This document shows positions 18,627 through 26,542 of a stretch of DNA of 53,033 nt, piece by piece. Origin of the DNA: Gemmatimonadaceae bacterium (lineage in GTDB: Bacteria; Gemmatimonadota; Gemmatimonadetes; Gemmatimonadales; Gemmatimonadaceae); contig JABFYH010000051.1 of assembly GCA_013361335.1 (NCBI GenBank), positions 1 to 53,033 on the forward strand, written 5' to 3'. How positions within the stretch are numbered: position 1 is the first letter of the stretch; each line of letters begins with the position of its first letter. Position numbers and translations under genes: made by a program. Below the pieces are notes generated by a model, which saw only the letters and a list, made by a program, of their open reading frames with translations, searched no databases and had not been told where the DNA came from.

Positions 18627-19562
18627 ATGGAGAGGGAGCGTCAGAATCCGGAACGGCACCGTCGGCCGCGTACGATCACGCCGCTGAGCACCCCAGCCAT
18701 CGGTGGCCGCGGGAGGCTGCGCTTCCCCTACAGCCAGGACGAGCTGCGCACCCTGGTGAAGAACGCGCTCGACGAGGACGGCGCCTTCAACGACGTCACC
18801 ACCCTCGCCACCGTCGTCTCCGACCGGCGCGCACGCGCGCGGCTCGTCGCGCGGCGCGCGGGCGTCATCTCCGGCGTGCCCCTCGCCGTCGAGGCGTTCT
18901 GCACGCTCGATCCCAAGGTCACGATTCGCGTCGACCAGGAGGACGGCGCCCGGGTCGAGCGCGGCGACTCGATTCTCTATCTCACCGGCCATGCGCGGGC
19001 GCTGCTCGCGGCGGAGCGGGTCGCGCTGAACTTCATGCAGCGGCTCTCCGGCGTCGCATCGCTTACCGCGCGCTACGTGGACGAGGTGCGCGGCACCAAG
19101 GCCAAGATCCTCGACACCCGCAAGACGACGCCGGGCTGGCGGCTGCTCGAGAAGTACGCGGTGCGCTGCGGGGGCGGGACCAACCACCGCCTCAACCTGT
19201 CCAGCGCGGTGCTGATCAAGGACAACCATCTCGCGGCCGTCGAGGGCGACGTGGGCGTGGCGGTGCGCCGCGCGCGCGACCTCGCACCCGCCGGCACCAA
19301 GGTGGAGGTCGAGTGCGAGACGATCGACCAGGTGCGTGCCGCGCTCGACGCCGACGCCGACATCATCATGCTCGACAACATGTCGCCGGCGCAGATGGCC
19401 GAGTGCGTGCGGCTGGTCGATGGCCGCGCGATCACGGAGGCGTCGGGCGGGGTGAACCTCGACACCGTGCGACGCATCTCCGAGACCGGCGTGGACTGGA
19501 TCTCGGTGGGGGCGCTCACGCATTCCGCGCCGGCGCTGGATCTCGCGCTCGACTTCGAGTAG
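18627..19562 (+). CDS. nadC: nicotinate-nucleotide pyrophosphorylase (carboxylating)
   Basis: Converts quinolinate and PRPP to nicotinate mononucleotide, CO2 and pyrophosphate. It has 311 residues, with an N-terminal extension of about 30 residues relative to typical members. Motifs: EDGAFNDVTT, the LNFMQRLSGVAS helix, the phosphate-binding DTRKTTPGWR loop, CGGGTNHR, KDNH, and the C-terminal barrel strands EASGGVN and DWISVGALTHS. A GAGGAGGG ribosome binding site precedes the ATG by 3-4 nt, in contrast to nadA and nadB. Co-transcribed with nadA. Confidence 0.95.
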   Translation: MERERQNPERHRRPRTITPLSTPAIGGRGRLRFPYSQDELRTLVKNALDEDGAFNDVTTLATVVSDRRARARLVARRAGVISGVPLAVEAFCTLDPKVTIRVDQEDGARVERGDSILYLTGHARALLAAERVALNFMQRLSGVASLTARYVDEVRGTKAKILDTRKTTPGWRLLEKYAVRCGGGTNHRLNLSSAVLIKDNHLAAVEGDVGVAVRRARDLAPAGTKVEVECETIDQVRAALDADADIIMLDNMSPAQMAECVRLVDGRAITEASGGVNLDTVRRISETGVDWISVGALTHSAPALDLALDFE

Positions 19563-19574
19563 CCACCACGCCCG

Positions 19575-20717
19575 ATGCCGGTCGCTGAGGACGCCCTCGA
19601 CGAGCGGGGCCGCTCCGTCTGGGACGTCGGCCCCGGGCCGGATCTGCCTCGCCTCGAGGGGACGGTGGACGCCGACGTCTGCGTCGTGGGACTCGGCGGA
19701 TCGGGCCTGGCGTGCGTGGGCGAGCTCGGTCGACTGGGTGCCGAGGTGATCGGCGTCGAGGCCGGCCGCGTGGGCGGGGGCGCGGCGGGGCGGAATGGCG
19801 GATTCCTGCTGGCGGGCCTCGCCCCCTTCTACCACGAGGCCGTGGCGCGCTATGGCCGCGCCCGCGCCCGCGCGCTGTACCAGCTGACGCTCGACGAGCT
19901 CGATCACATCGAGTCCGAGACGCCATCGCTGATCGCGCGGCCGGGCTCCCTGCGCATCGCCGAGTCGGACGAGGAGCTCGCCGACTGCGAGGTCCAGCTC
20001 GCCGCGATGCGCGCCGACGGACTTCCGGCCGAGCGCTACGTGGGGTCGGAGGGGAAGGGCCTGCTGATTCCCGGCGACGGCACCTTCCAGCCCCTCGCGC
20101 GCTGCCGCGCCCTGGCGGCTCGCGCCATCGCGGCCGGCGCGCGGCTGTTCGAGCGCTCGCCGGTGACGCACGTCGATGCGTCAGGGGTACGCACGGAGCG
20201 CGGCTTCGTGCGCGCCAGGCAAGTCGTGGTCGCGGTGGACGGCTGCCTGGAGCGGTTGCTCCCCGAGCTCGCGTCGCGCGTGCGGACGGCGCGGCTGCAG
20301 ATGCTGGCGACGGAGCCCACCACCGAGGTGCGCTTCACCCGCCCCGTGTACGCGCGCTGGGGCTACGACTACTGGCAGCAGCGCCCCGACGGCGCCATCG
20401 CCCTCGGCGGCGCGCGCGACCTCGCGGGCGAGTCGGAGTGGACGTCGAACGCGACGCCGACGGACGTGGTCCAGCGCGCGCTCGAGCACCGGCTCCGCGT
20501 GCAGCTCGGCGTGCACGCGGCGATCAGCCATCGCTGGGCGGCGAGCGTGAGCTATACGGCGGACGGCCTGCCGGTGATCGCCGAGGTCCGCCCCGGTGTG
20601 TGGGCGGTGGGCGGGTACTCCGGCACCGGCAACGTCATCGGCGCGCTGCTGGGCCGCGGGCTCGCCTGCTGGCTGCGCCGCGGCGATGATAGCCTGATCC
20701 GCCCATTTCTCGGTTGA
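19575..20717 (+). CDS. FAD-dependent oxidoreductase, DAO family (gamma-glutamylputrescine oxidase-like)
   Basis: A 380-residue flavoprotein. The N-terminal dinucleotide-binding motif GLGGSGLACVGEL (about residues 38-50) and the GAAGRNGGF segment are typical of the PuuB/OrdL branch of D-amino-acid-oxidase-fold enzymes, which oxidise amines or amino acids to imines with release of H2O2. The C-terminal GVWAVGGYSGTGN is the second FAD contact. It starts 12 nt after nadC. An imine-forming amino-acid oxidase next to the NAD genes is suggestive, but nadB already supplies aspartate oxidation, so the substrate remains unknown. Confidence 0.82.
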   Translation: MPVAEDALDERGRSVWDVGPGPDLPRLEGTVDADVCVVGLGGSGLACVGELGRLGAEVIGVEAGRVGGGAAGRNGGFLLAGLAPFYHEAVARYGRARARALYQLTLDELDHIESETPSLIARPGSLRIAESDEELADCEVQLAAMRADGLPAERYVGSEGKGLLIPGDGTFQPLARCRALAARAIAAGARLFERSPVTHVDASGVRTERGFVRARQVVVAVDGCLERLLPELASRVRTARLQMLATEPTTEVRFTRPVYARWGYDYWQQRPDGAIALGGARDLAGESEWTSNATPTDVVQRALEHRLRVQLGVHAAISHRWAASVSYTADGLPVIAEVRPGVWAVGGYSGTGNVIGALLGRGLACWLRRGDDSLIRPFLG

Positions 20718-20913
20718 CGCCTCGCGCCCTCCAGTCCGTCCTGCCCCGACAAAACTGCCACGGCAAATTGCTGCTCGTGTCGGTGCAGGGATGAATCGAG
20801 GCGCGACGGGCGTCCCGGGGCCGTCGTCCGGCGGTCGTCCGTCTCCGCCGTTCGAGCCCGGCGCGTACGGATTTCCCCTCGCAAGGGCGCGGTATTCCGG
20901 CGACATTTCATCC

Positions 20914-21969
20914 ATGCCACGCGCAGCAGTCATGACCGGGGTCGAGCCCTCGCGTCGCGGCGTCAACCCGCTGCGTGACCTGGTCGAGCGGGCGCTCAGC
21001 ATCCCGTTGCTCGGCAAGGTCGCCGGCGCGAACCTGCTCATCGTGCTCGCGGCGCTCGCCGGGGTCGCGGCCGAACACCGGTTCAACGCATCGGGCAATG
21101 TCGTCTCCATCCTCGGCGTCGCCCTCGGCACGAGCCTCGTCGTGAACCTCGTGCTCGTGTACGTCGCGCTGCGCCCCCTCGCCGGCCTGGAAGCCGCCGC
21201 CGCACGCGTGTCGGCGGGGGACCTCGACGCGCGCGTCGCGCCGAGCATGCTGGCCGATCGCGACATGGCGCGCGTGGGCACGACCCTCAACGGCCTGCTC
21301 GACCGCCTTACCGAGGACCGCGCGCGCGTCCGTCGGCTGGCGGCGCAGGTGATCGGCGCGCAGGACGAGGAGCGGGCCCGGGTCGCGCGCGAGCTGCACG
21401 ATTCCACGGCGCAGATCCTCACTGCGGTGATGCTCCAGCTGGGCGCCGCGGCGCGCGAGGCCGATTCGCCGCCGCTCACCGCGCGCATCGCCACGCTGCG
21501 CGAGCTCGCCGCCGAGGCGCTCGAGGAGGTGCGGTCGCTCTCGCACACGATGCACCCGCGCATCCTCGACGACCTCGGCCTCGCCGCGGCGCTGGAGTGG
21601 CTCGGCCGGCAGACGCGAACCCAGACGTCGCTCGACGTGCAGGTCTGCGCCGACGGCACGGGCACGCCCATCCCCGCGCCGCTCGCCTCCGTCCTCTACC
21701 GCGTCGCCCAGGAGGCGCTGCGGAACGCTGTGCGGCACGCCGGCGCCGAGCATGTGGACCTGCGCTTGCGGCAGGAGCCGGGAGCGGCCGTGCTCGAGGT
21801 GGCCGACGACGGCCGGGGCTTCGACGTCGAGCGCGCCGAGGAGCGCCGGCCCGGCATGGGACTGTTCAGCATGCGGGAACGTGTCGCGCTCGTGAATGGC
21901 CGGCTGGTGGTGACGAGCGCGAAGGGGCACGGCACGCAGGTCGTCGCGACCGTGCCACTGACGAACTGA
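20914..21969 (+). CDS. sensor histidine kinase, NarX/LytS-type (HisKA_3)
   Basis: A membrane sensor kinase of about 351 residues. The ATG at 20914 is preferred; ATGs at 20932 and 20791 are also in frame. Two membrane segments (about residues 29-48 and 58-78 from 20914) enclose almost no periplasmic domain, followed by a HAMP-like region (SAGDLDARV). The phospho-acceptor His162 lies in ARVARELHDSTAQIL. The ATPase domain has NAVRHAGA, DDGRGF and GMGLFSMRERV. Lacking an extracellular domain, it probably senses membrane or internal state. The NarL-type regulator follows 13 nt later, and the MerB-family gene follows that. Confidence 0.87.
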   Translation: MPRAAVMTGVEPSRRGVNPLRDLVERALSIPLLGKVAGANLLIVLAALAGVAAEHRFNASGNVVSILGVALGTSLVVNLVLVYVALRPLAGLEAAAARVSAGDLDARVAPSMLADRDMARVGTTLNGLLDRLTEDRARVRRLAAQVIGAQDEERARVARELHDSTAQILTAVMLQLGAAAREADSPPLTARIATLRELAAEALEEVRSLSHTMHPRILDDLGLAAALEWLGRQTRTQTSLDVQVCADGTGTPIPAPLASVLYRVAQEALRNAVRHAGAEHVDLRLRQEPGAAVLEVADDGRGFDVERAEERRPGMGLFSMRERVALVNGRLVVTSAKGHGTQVVATVPLTN

Positions 21970-21982
21970 GGAAACCGAGACG

Positions 21983-22648
21983 ATGACGAAGATCCGGGTA
22001 GTGCTCGTGGACGATCACGCCATCGTGCGCACGGGGTTGAAGGCGGTGCTGGCCGCCGCGCCCGAGGTCGAGGTGGTCGGTGAGGCGTCGGGAGGCACGG
22101 AAGCGCTGGCGCTGCTCGAGCGGACCCACGCCGACGTCGTCGTGATGGACATCTCGATGGCCGACGGAGACGGCATCGCGGCCACCCGCGCGCTCACGAA
22201 GGACTGCGCCACCACGCCGCGGGTGCTCGTGCTCACGATGCACGCCGAGGAGGCGTACCTTGAGGCGGTGCTCGATGCGGGCGCGTCCGGCTACCTGATG
22301 AAGAGCACCGCCGACCGCGAGCTGGTGGACGCCGTGCGGACGGTGGCCCGCGGCGAGGTGTTCGTGCACCCGTCGGCGGCGCGGGTGCTCGCTCAGGGTG
22401 CGCGCCGGCGCGAACAGCACGCCTCCGACCGGGCGCGCTTCGAACGGCTCACCGATCGCGAGCGCGCGGTGATGCAGCTCATCGCGCAGGGATACACCGC
22501 GCCCGAGATTGGCGAGCAGCTCACCATCAGCCCGAAAACCGTCGACACGTACAAGCAACGTATCAACGACAAGCTTGGGCTGACCCATCGCGCCGATTAC
22601 GTGACGCTCGCGCTCAAGCTCGGCCTCCTCCAGCCACCGCCCGCGTGA
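21983..22648 (+). CDS. NarL/FixJ-family response regulator
   Basis: A 221-residue two-domain regulator. The receiver has acidic residues at 10-11 (LVDDHA) and phospho-acceptor Asp56 (VVMDISMADG); the LuxR-type helix-turn-helix (about residues 150-215) has LTDRERAVMQLIAQGYTAPEIGEQL and SPKTVDTYKQRI. A GAGGAAA ribosome binding site precedes the ATG. The cognate kinase is the gene before it. The stop TGA overlaps the GTG start of the MerB-family gene (GTGA), so regulator and enzyme are translationally coupled. Confidence 0.92.
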   Translation: MTKIRVVLVDDHAIVRTGLKAVLAAAPEVEVVGEASGGTEALALLERTHADVVVMDISMADGDGIAATRALTKDCATTPRVLVLTMHAEEAYLEAVLDAGASGYLMKSTADRELVDAVRTVARGEVFVHPSAARVLAQGARRREQHASDRARFERLTDRERAVMQLIAQGYTAPEIGEQLTISPKTVDTYKQRINDKLGLTHRADYVTLALKLGLLQPPPA

Positions 22649-23343
22649 ACGGAATCGCAAGCTTCGACGTCGACGTTCGCCTCGCCATCCAGCACACGCT
22701 CATCGCGGGCCGTCCCACGCCGACGGTGGCGAGTGTCGCCGCCGAGCTGAAGGCGTCGGAGACCGATGTCGCGGCGGCGTTCGATCGATTGGCGGCAGGG
22801 CACGTGATCGTGCTCGCGCCGGGTACGCACGATCTGCTGATGAGCGCTCCCTTCGCCGGTCGTCCCACGGATTTCGCGGTGACGACGGGCGAACGCACCT
22901 ACGCCGCCAACTGCATCTGGGACGCACTCGGCGTCGCCGTGATGCTCGCCGGCGCTGGCCGACGGGTCGACGCCGACGTGCGGACGACCTGTGCCGACTG
23001 CGGCGCGTCGCTCGGCCTCGCCGTCCGGGACGGGACGGTGCGCGCCGATCCCGCGAGTGCCGTGGCGCACTTCGCCGTGCCGGCAGCGCGCTGGTGGGCG
23101 GACATCGGCTTCACCTGACGCACGATGCGACTCTTCCGGTCGGAAGAGCACGTGCAGCGCTGGTCCGCCACCGCCGGCATCGCCGTCGGGGCGATCTTCC
23201 CGGTCGACTCACTCTGGCGCCTCGCCGAGCTCTGGTTCCATGACCGGCTCTCACCGGGCTGGCGGCGGCGCACCCCGGACGAGGCGCAGGCGATCTTCTC
23301 GACGGCGGGCTTGACCGGCGACTTCTGGCGGCTCGACGGATGA
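22645..23343 (+). CDS. merB: MerB-family (alkylmercury lyase-like) protein, candidate selenoprotein with in-frame UGA at codon 158
   Basis: Read conventionally this is a 157-residue ORF ending at TGA 23116-23118, then in the same frame a 72-residue ORF from an ATG at 23125. Read through, it is one 232-residue protein, close to MerB length (about 210-230). The first part has the MerB winged-helix N-terminus (about residues 8-70), Cys90 and Asp93 (NCIWDALG), matching the catalytic Cys96/Asp99 of characterised MerB, a CADC pair (116, 119), and HFAVPAARWWADIGFT. The second part continues with RLFRSEEHVQRW and ends LTGDFWRL, as full-length homologues I recall do. In those homologues the residue between FT/HT and the RLF segment is Cys, the second catalytic cysteine (Cys159 in MerB), exactly where UGA stands here. 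A SECIS-like hairpin follows. MerB cleaves carbon-mercury bonds; activity on organomercury is not proven for this branch. Alternatives: nonsense mutation or sequencing error. Confidence 0.72.
23119..23155 (+). promoter_or_regulatory. SECIS-like hairpin downstream of the in-frame UGA
   Basis: CTCTTCC (23131-23137) pairs perfectly with GGAAGAG (23142-23148) across the 4-nt loop GGTC (23138-23141). Below it, GCAC (23120-23123) can pair with GTGC (23152-23155). The stem starts 12 nt, and the loop 19 nt, after the TGA at 23116-23118. Bacterial SECIS elements have a short stem about 11 nt after UGA and a loop with a G in its first two positions, GGUC in the E. coli fdhF element. Both criteria are met. 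Part of the pairing is also dictated by the encoded residues LFRSEE, so coincidence is not excluded. Confidence 0.7.
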
Positions 23344-23394
23344 CGCTCGGCTTCGTGCGCGGCGAGTAGAGGGTACGCCGGACGGGCGCGACGG

Positions 23395-23607
23395 CTACAG
23401 ATCCGCGCAGCTCTTCACGATCGCGCTGCAGCTCCGGCAGAGCAGCTTGCAGTTCCGCCACCACAGGTCGGTCGAGCCGCACCAGTCGCAGCTCTCGACC
23501 TCCGCGTCGGCCGCCGGGATGGGAGCGCGCGGCGCGTCCGACGCTTGCGGCGGCGGCGCCACACGCTCGGACCCAGGCTGGGACGGCTCGGCAGGGGGAC
23601 GTTCCAT
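23395..23607 (-). CDS. small zinc-ribbon protein
   Basis: A 70-residue protein. The first 37 residues are Pro/Ala-rich and probably disordered. The C-terminal 30 hold five cysteines in a CDWCG ... CKLLCRSC pattern that would bind one zinc, plus one Cys near the end. The ATG at 23607 begins a compact product; longer in-frame starts run into the region coding for ppc on the other strand. Function unknown. It is divergent from ppc and convergent with the MerB-family gene. Confidence 0.55.
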   Translation of the reverse strand: MERPPAEPSQPGSERVAPPPQASDAPRAPIPAADAEVESCDWCGSTDLWWRNCKLLCRSCSAIVKSCADL

Positions 23608-23668
23608 TCGGGCGATGTCGCCGACGATGAGGGTTGCCGGACGGCGCGTCCCGAGGGAAGTTCGGGGA

Positions 23669-26512
23669 ATGTCCGCCCCGTCACGTCGTTCGACCCTGTC
23701 AGACAACGCCCACGTCACCGGAACCGCTGCGCCTCCCCTGCCGGAGCCGAGCGTCCGGCGGGAGGACATCCCCCTGCATGACGACGTGCGATGGCTCGCC
23801 GCCGCCCTCGGCCGCGTGATCCGGCAGCTGCACGGCGACGAGGCCTTCGAGGCGGTGGAGAGCCTTCGCGCCGCCTCGCGCTCACGCCGCCACGGGGAGC
23901 CGAACGCCCTCGGGCTCGAGGCACTCCTCGCGCAGGTCGAGCAGCTGCCGCTCGAGCTCTGCGCCGTCACGGCGCGCGCATTCACCCTCTTTTTCCTCCT
24001 CATCAACACGGCGGAGCAGGTGCACCGCGTCCGCCGCACCCGCGCCTACCGCTCCACCGAATCGCAGGATCCCCAGCCCGCCTCGGCGCGATGGGCCATG
24101 CGTCGCCTGCGCGCCGCGAAACACAGCGCGACCGAGGTGGCCGCCGCCATCGCACGGCTCGACGTCCGGCCGGTGCTCACCGCGCACCCGACGGAGTCGA
24201 CGCGGCGAACGCTGCTGGCGCTCCAGGCCCGCGTCGCCGATCTCCTCCTCGCGCGCGAGCAGGCGACCCTCACCGAACGGCGCGCCATCGAGGAGCAGCT
24301 CGACGGCGAGGTCGAGCTGCTCTGGACGACCGCCGAAGTGCGCCAGGACCGCCCGACGGTGAAGGACGAGGTGAGCACCGTGCTCTGGTACCTGGAGACG
24401 CGGCTCATCGACGCCAGCGCCGCGGCACGCGAGGCGCTTGTTCGCGCTTTCGAGGACGAGTTTTCCGGTGCGCCCCCGCTGGTCACCGGCGCGACGCCGA
24501 TTCGTCTCGGCAACTGGGTCGGCGGCGATCGTGACGGCAATCCGTTCGTCACTCCCGACGTCACCGTCGCCACCGCGCGGCGCGCCTGCCACGCGATCCT
24601 CGGCCGCTACCGCGAGGCCGTCAATGCGCTCGTGGAGCGCCTGTCGCTCTCCGCCCACCTCGCGCCGCCGACGGAGGCGCTCGTGCACTCGCTCGAGGAG
24701 GATCGTGCGCTGCTCCCCGCGGTGTGGGAGGCAAATCGCCAGCGCAACGCCGACGAACCGGTGCGCCTCAAGCTCACCTACATCGCCGCGCGGCTCGAGG
24801 CCACTCGACGACTCGTCGCGTCGCGCGACGCCGGCCGGCCCGGCCGCGAGCCCGCCGCGTATCGCGACGCGGCGACGCTCGAGGGTGATCTCGTCCTCGT
24901 GCGCGACTGTCTCCTCCGTGCCGGCGCCGTCCACGCCTGCCGCGCGACGATCGATCCGCTGCTCGCCACCGTGCGCTCGCACGGGCTGCACGGGTATCTG
25001 CTCGACATCCGCGACCACTCCGACGTGCATCGCGCGGCCCTCGACGACCTCACCGCTCGCGTCGGCGCGCCCAGATTGACCGGGGATGCTCTGCGGGCCG
25101 AGCTGTCCGGCCGGCGTCCGCTCGTGGGCGCGCAGGTACCGCTCGCCGCCGACACCCAGAAGGTGCTCGACACCTTCGGCGCCGTGCGCACGATCCAGCA
25201 GGAGCTCGGCGAGGCCGCCGCGAGCACCTACATCGTCTCCATGACGCGGGACGGCGACGACCTCCTGCGCGTGCTGCTGTTCGCCCGCGAGACGGGGCTC
25301 GCCGATCTCGCCGCGGAACCGCCGACGTCGCGCCTCGACGTCGTCCCGCTCTTCGAGACGCTGGACGATCTGGATCGGGCGCCGGCGGTGATGCGCGCTC
25401 TGCTCGCGGATCCGGTGTACGCCCGCCAGCTCGCGGCGCGCGGCAACCGCCAGGAGGTGATGATCGGCTACTCGGATTCCGGGAAGGACGCCGGCATCCT
25501 GGCCGCGTCGTGGGCGCTGTATCGCGGCCAGGAGGCGCTGGCGGAGCTGTTCCGCGAGCACGGCGTCGCGCTCCGGCTCTTCCACGGACGCGGCGGCAGC
25601 GTGGGACGCGGCGGGGGCTCGCCGGTGTATCGGGCCCTGGCCGCGCTGCCACCCGGCACGGTGGCGGGCCAGCTGCGGATCACCGAGCAGGGTGAGATCG
25701 TTTCCCAGCAGTTCGGCCTCCTCCCGATCGCGGAACGCACGATGGAGGTGACGCTCGCCGGCGTGCTGCTCCAGGAGTTCACCGATTGGCGCGCCGACGT
25801 CTCGCCCGCGGAGGTGGAAGACTTCCGCGCCCGCATGACGCGGCTCGCCGAGCGCTCGCTGGGCGTGTACCGCGAGCTCGTGCACGAGGGTGACGCGCTG
25901 TTCACGCTGTTTCGCGTCGCGACACCGATCGCCGAGCTGGCAGACGCGCGCTTCGGGTCGCGTCCTGCGTATCGGCCGGGGGCGGCGCCGGGCATCGAGG
26001 GCATCCGCGCGATCCCATGGGGCTTCGGCTGGACGCAGATCCGCCTCATGCTCACCGGCTGGCTCGGGGCCGGCACCGCGCTCGCCGCTGAGATCTCCAC
26101 CCCCGATGGCCTCGCGGCGCTGCGGCGCATGGCGACCGTCTGGCCCTTCTTCGACGATCTGTTGGGCAAGATCGAGATGGTGTGTGCCAAGACGGACCTC
26201 GCGGTCGCGCGCCTCTACGTCGAGCAGCTCGGCGGCGACGTCGCGCTCCTTGGAAGGCTCGAGGACGAGTTCCGGCATACCGTCGACGCGGTGCTGCGGA
26301 TCCGCGACCGGGCGCATCTCGCCGAGGACGTGCCCGTGCTCCAGTCGGCGATCGGGCTGCGCAACCCGTACGTCGATCCGCTCTCGCTGCTGCAGGTGGC
26401 GCTGCTCAAGCGCAAGCGGGCGAGCACGTCGACCGAAGAAGAGGATCGGATCGAGGAGGTGCTGGCCACGACGTTGAGCGGTATCGCGCAGGGGCTGAGG
26501 AACACCGGATGA
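23669..26512 (+). CDS. ppc: phosphoenolpyruvate carboxylase
   Basis: Carboxylates phosphoenolpyruvate with bicarbonate to oxaloacetate, replenishing the TCA cycle. The protein is 947 residues from the ATG at 23669 (GGGGA just upstream); in-frame starts further back would add a non-conserved stretch. Signatures: TAHPTESTRRT (catalytic His), VGGDRDGNP, GYSDSGKDAG, FHGRGGSVGRGGG (mobile loop, catalytic Arg), and the canonical C-terminal end RNTG. An N-terminal extension of about 50 residues precedes the conserved part. Its stop overlaps the next gene by 4 nt. Confidence 0.96.
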   Translation: MSAPSRRSTLSDNAHVTGTAAPPLPEPSVRREDIPLHDDVRWLAAALGRVIRQLHGDEAFEAVESLRAASRSRRHGEPNALGLEALLAQVEQLPLELCAVTARAFTLFFLLINTAEQVHRVRRTRAYRSTESQDPQPASARWAMRRLRAAKHSATEVAAAIARLDVRPVLTAHPTESTRRTLLALQARVADLLLAREQATLTERRAIEEQLDGEVELLWTTAEVRQDRPTVKDEVSTVLWYLETRLIDASAAAREALVRAFEDEFSGAPPLVTGATPIRLGNWVGGDRDGNPFVTPDVTVATARRACHAILGRYREAVNALVERLSLSAHLAPPTEALVHSLEEDRALLPAVWEANRQRNADEPVRLKLTYIAARLEATRRLVASRDAGRPGREPAAYRDAATLEGDLVLVRDCLLRAGAVHACRATIDPLLATVRSHGLHGYLLDIRDHSDVHRAALDDLTARVGAPRLTGDALRAELSGRRPLVGAQVPLAADTQKVLDTFGAVRTIQQELGEAAASTYIVSMTRDGDDLLRVLLFARETGLADLAAEPPTSRLDVVPLFETLDDLDRAPAVMRALLADPVYARQLAARGNRQEVMIGYSDSGKDAGILAASWALYRGQEALAELFREHGVALRLFHGRGGSVGRGGGSPVYRALAALPPGTVAGQLRITEQGEIVSQQFGLLPIAERTMEVTLAGVLLQEFTDWRADVSPAEVEDFRARMTRLAERSLGVYRELVHEGDALFTLFRVATPIAELADARFGSRPAYRPGAAPGIEGIRAIPWGFGWTQIRLMLTGWLGAGTALAAEISTPDGLAALRRMATVWPFFDDLLGKIEMVCAKTDLAVARLYVEQLGGDVALLGRLEDEFRHTVDAVLRIRDRAHLAEDVPVLQSAIGLRNPYVDPLSLLQVALLKRKRASTSTEEEDRIEEVLATTLSGIAQGLRNTG

Positions 26513-26542
26513 GCGGACGAGCGGGTTCGCGGACGAGCGCTG
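26507..26542 (+). repeat. GAGCGGA-type repeat overlapping a start codon (copy B)
   Basis: GGATGAGCGGACGAGCGG followed by CGGACGAGCG repeats the unit found in the intergenic hairpins. It contains the ppc stop codon and encodes the first residues (MSGRAGSRTSAD) of the downstream oxidoreductase. Confidence 0.6.

Noticed and set aside
23125..23343. Independent 72-residue gene starting at ATG 23125
   Set aside because: It lacks a ribosome binding site, is in the same frame 6 nt after the TGA, and its sequence is the missing C-terminal part of the MerB-family protein. Read-through or a broken gene explains it better.
22645..23343. Genetic code change (UGA as Trp or Cys throughout)
   Set aside because: Many convincing genes here end at TGA, for example the alpha/beta hydrolase, ppc, the Gfo/Idh oxidoreductase and zwf, so UGA is a normal stop in this organism.
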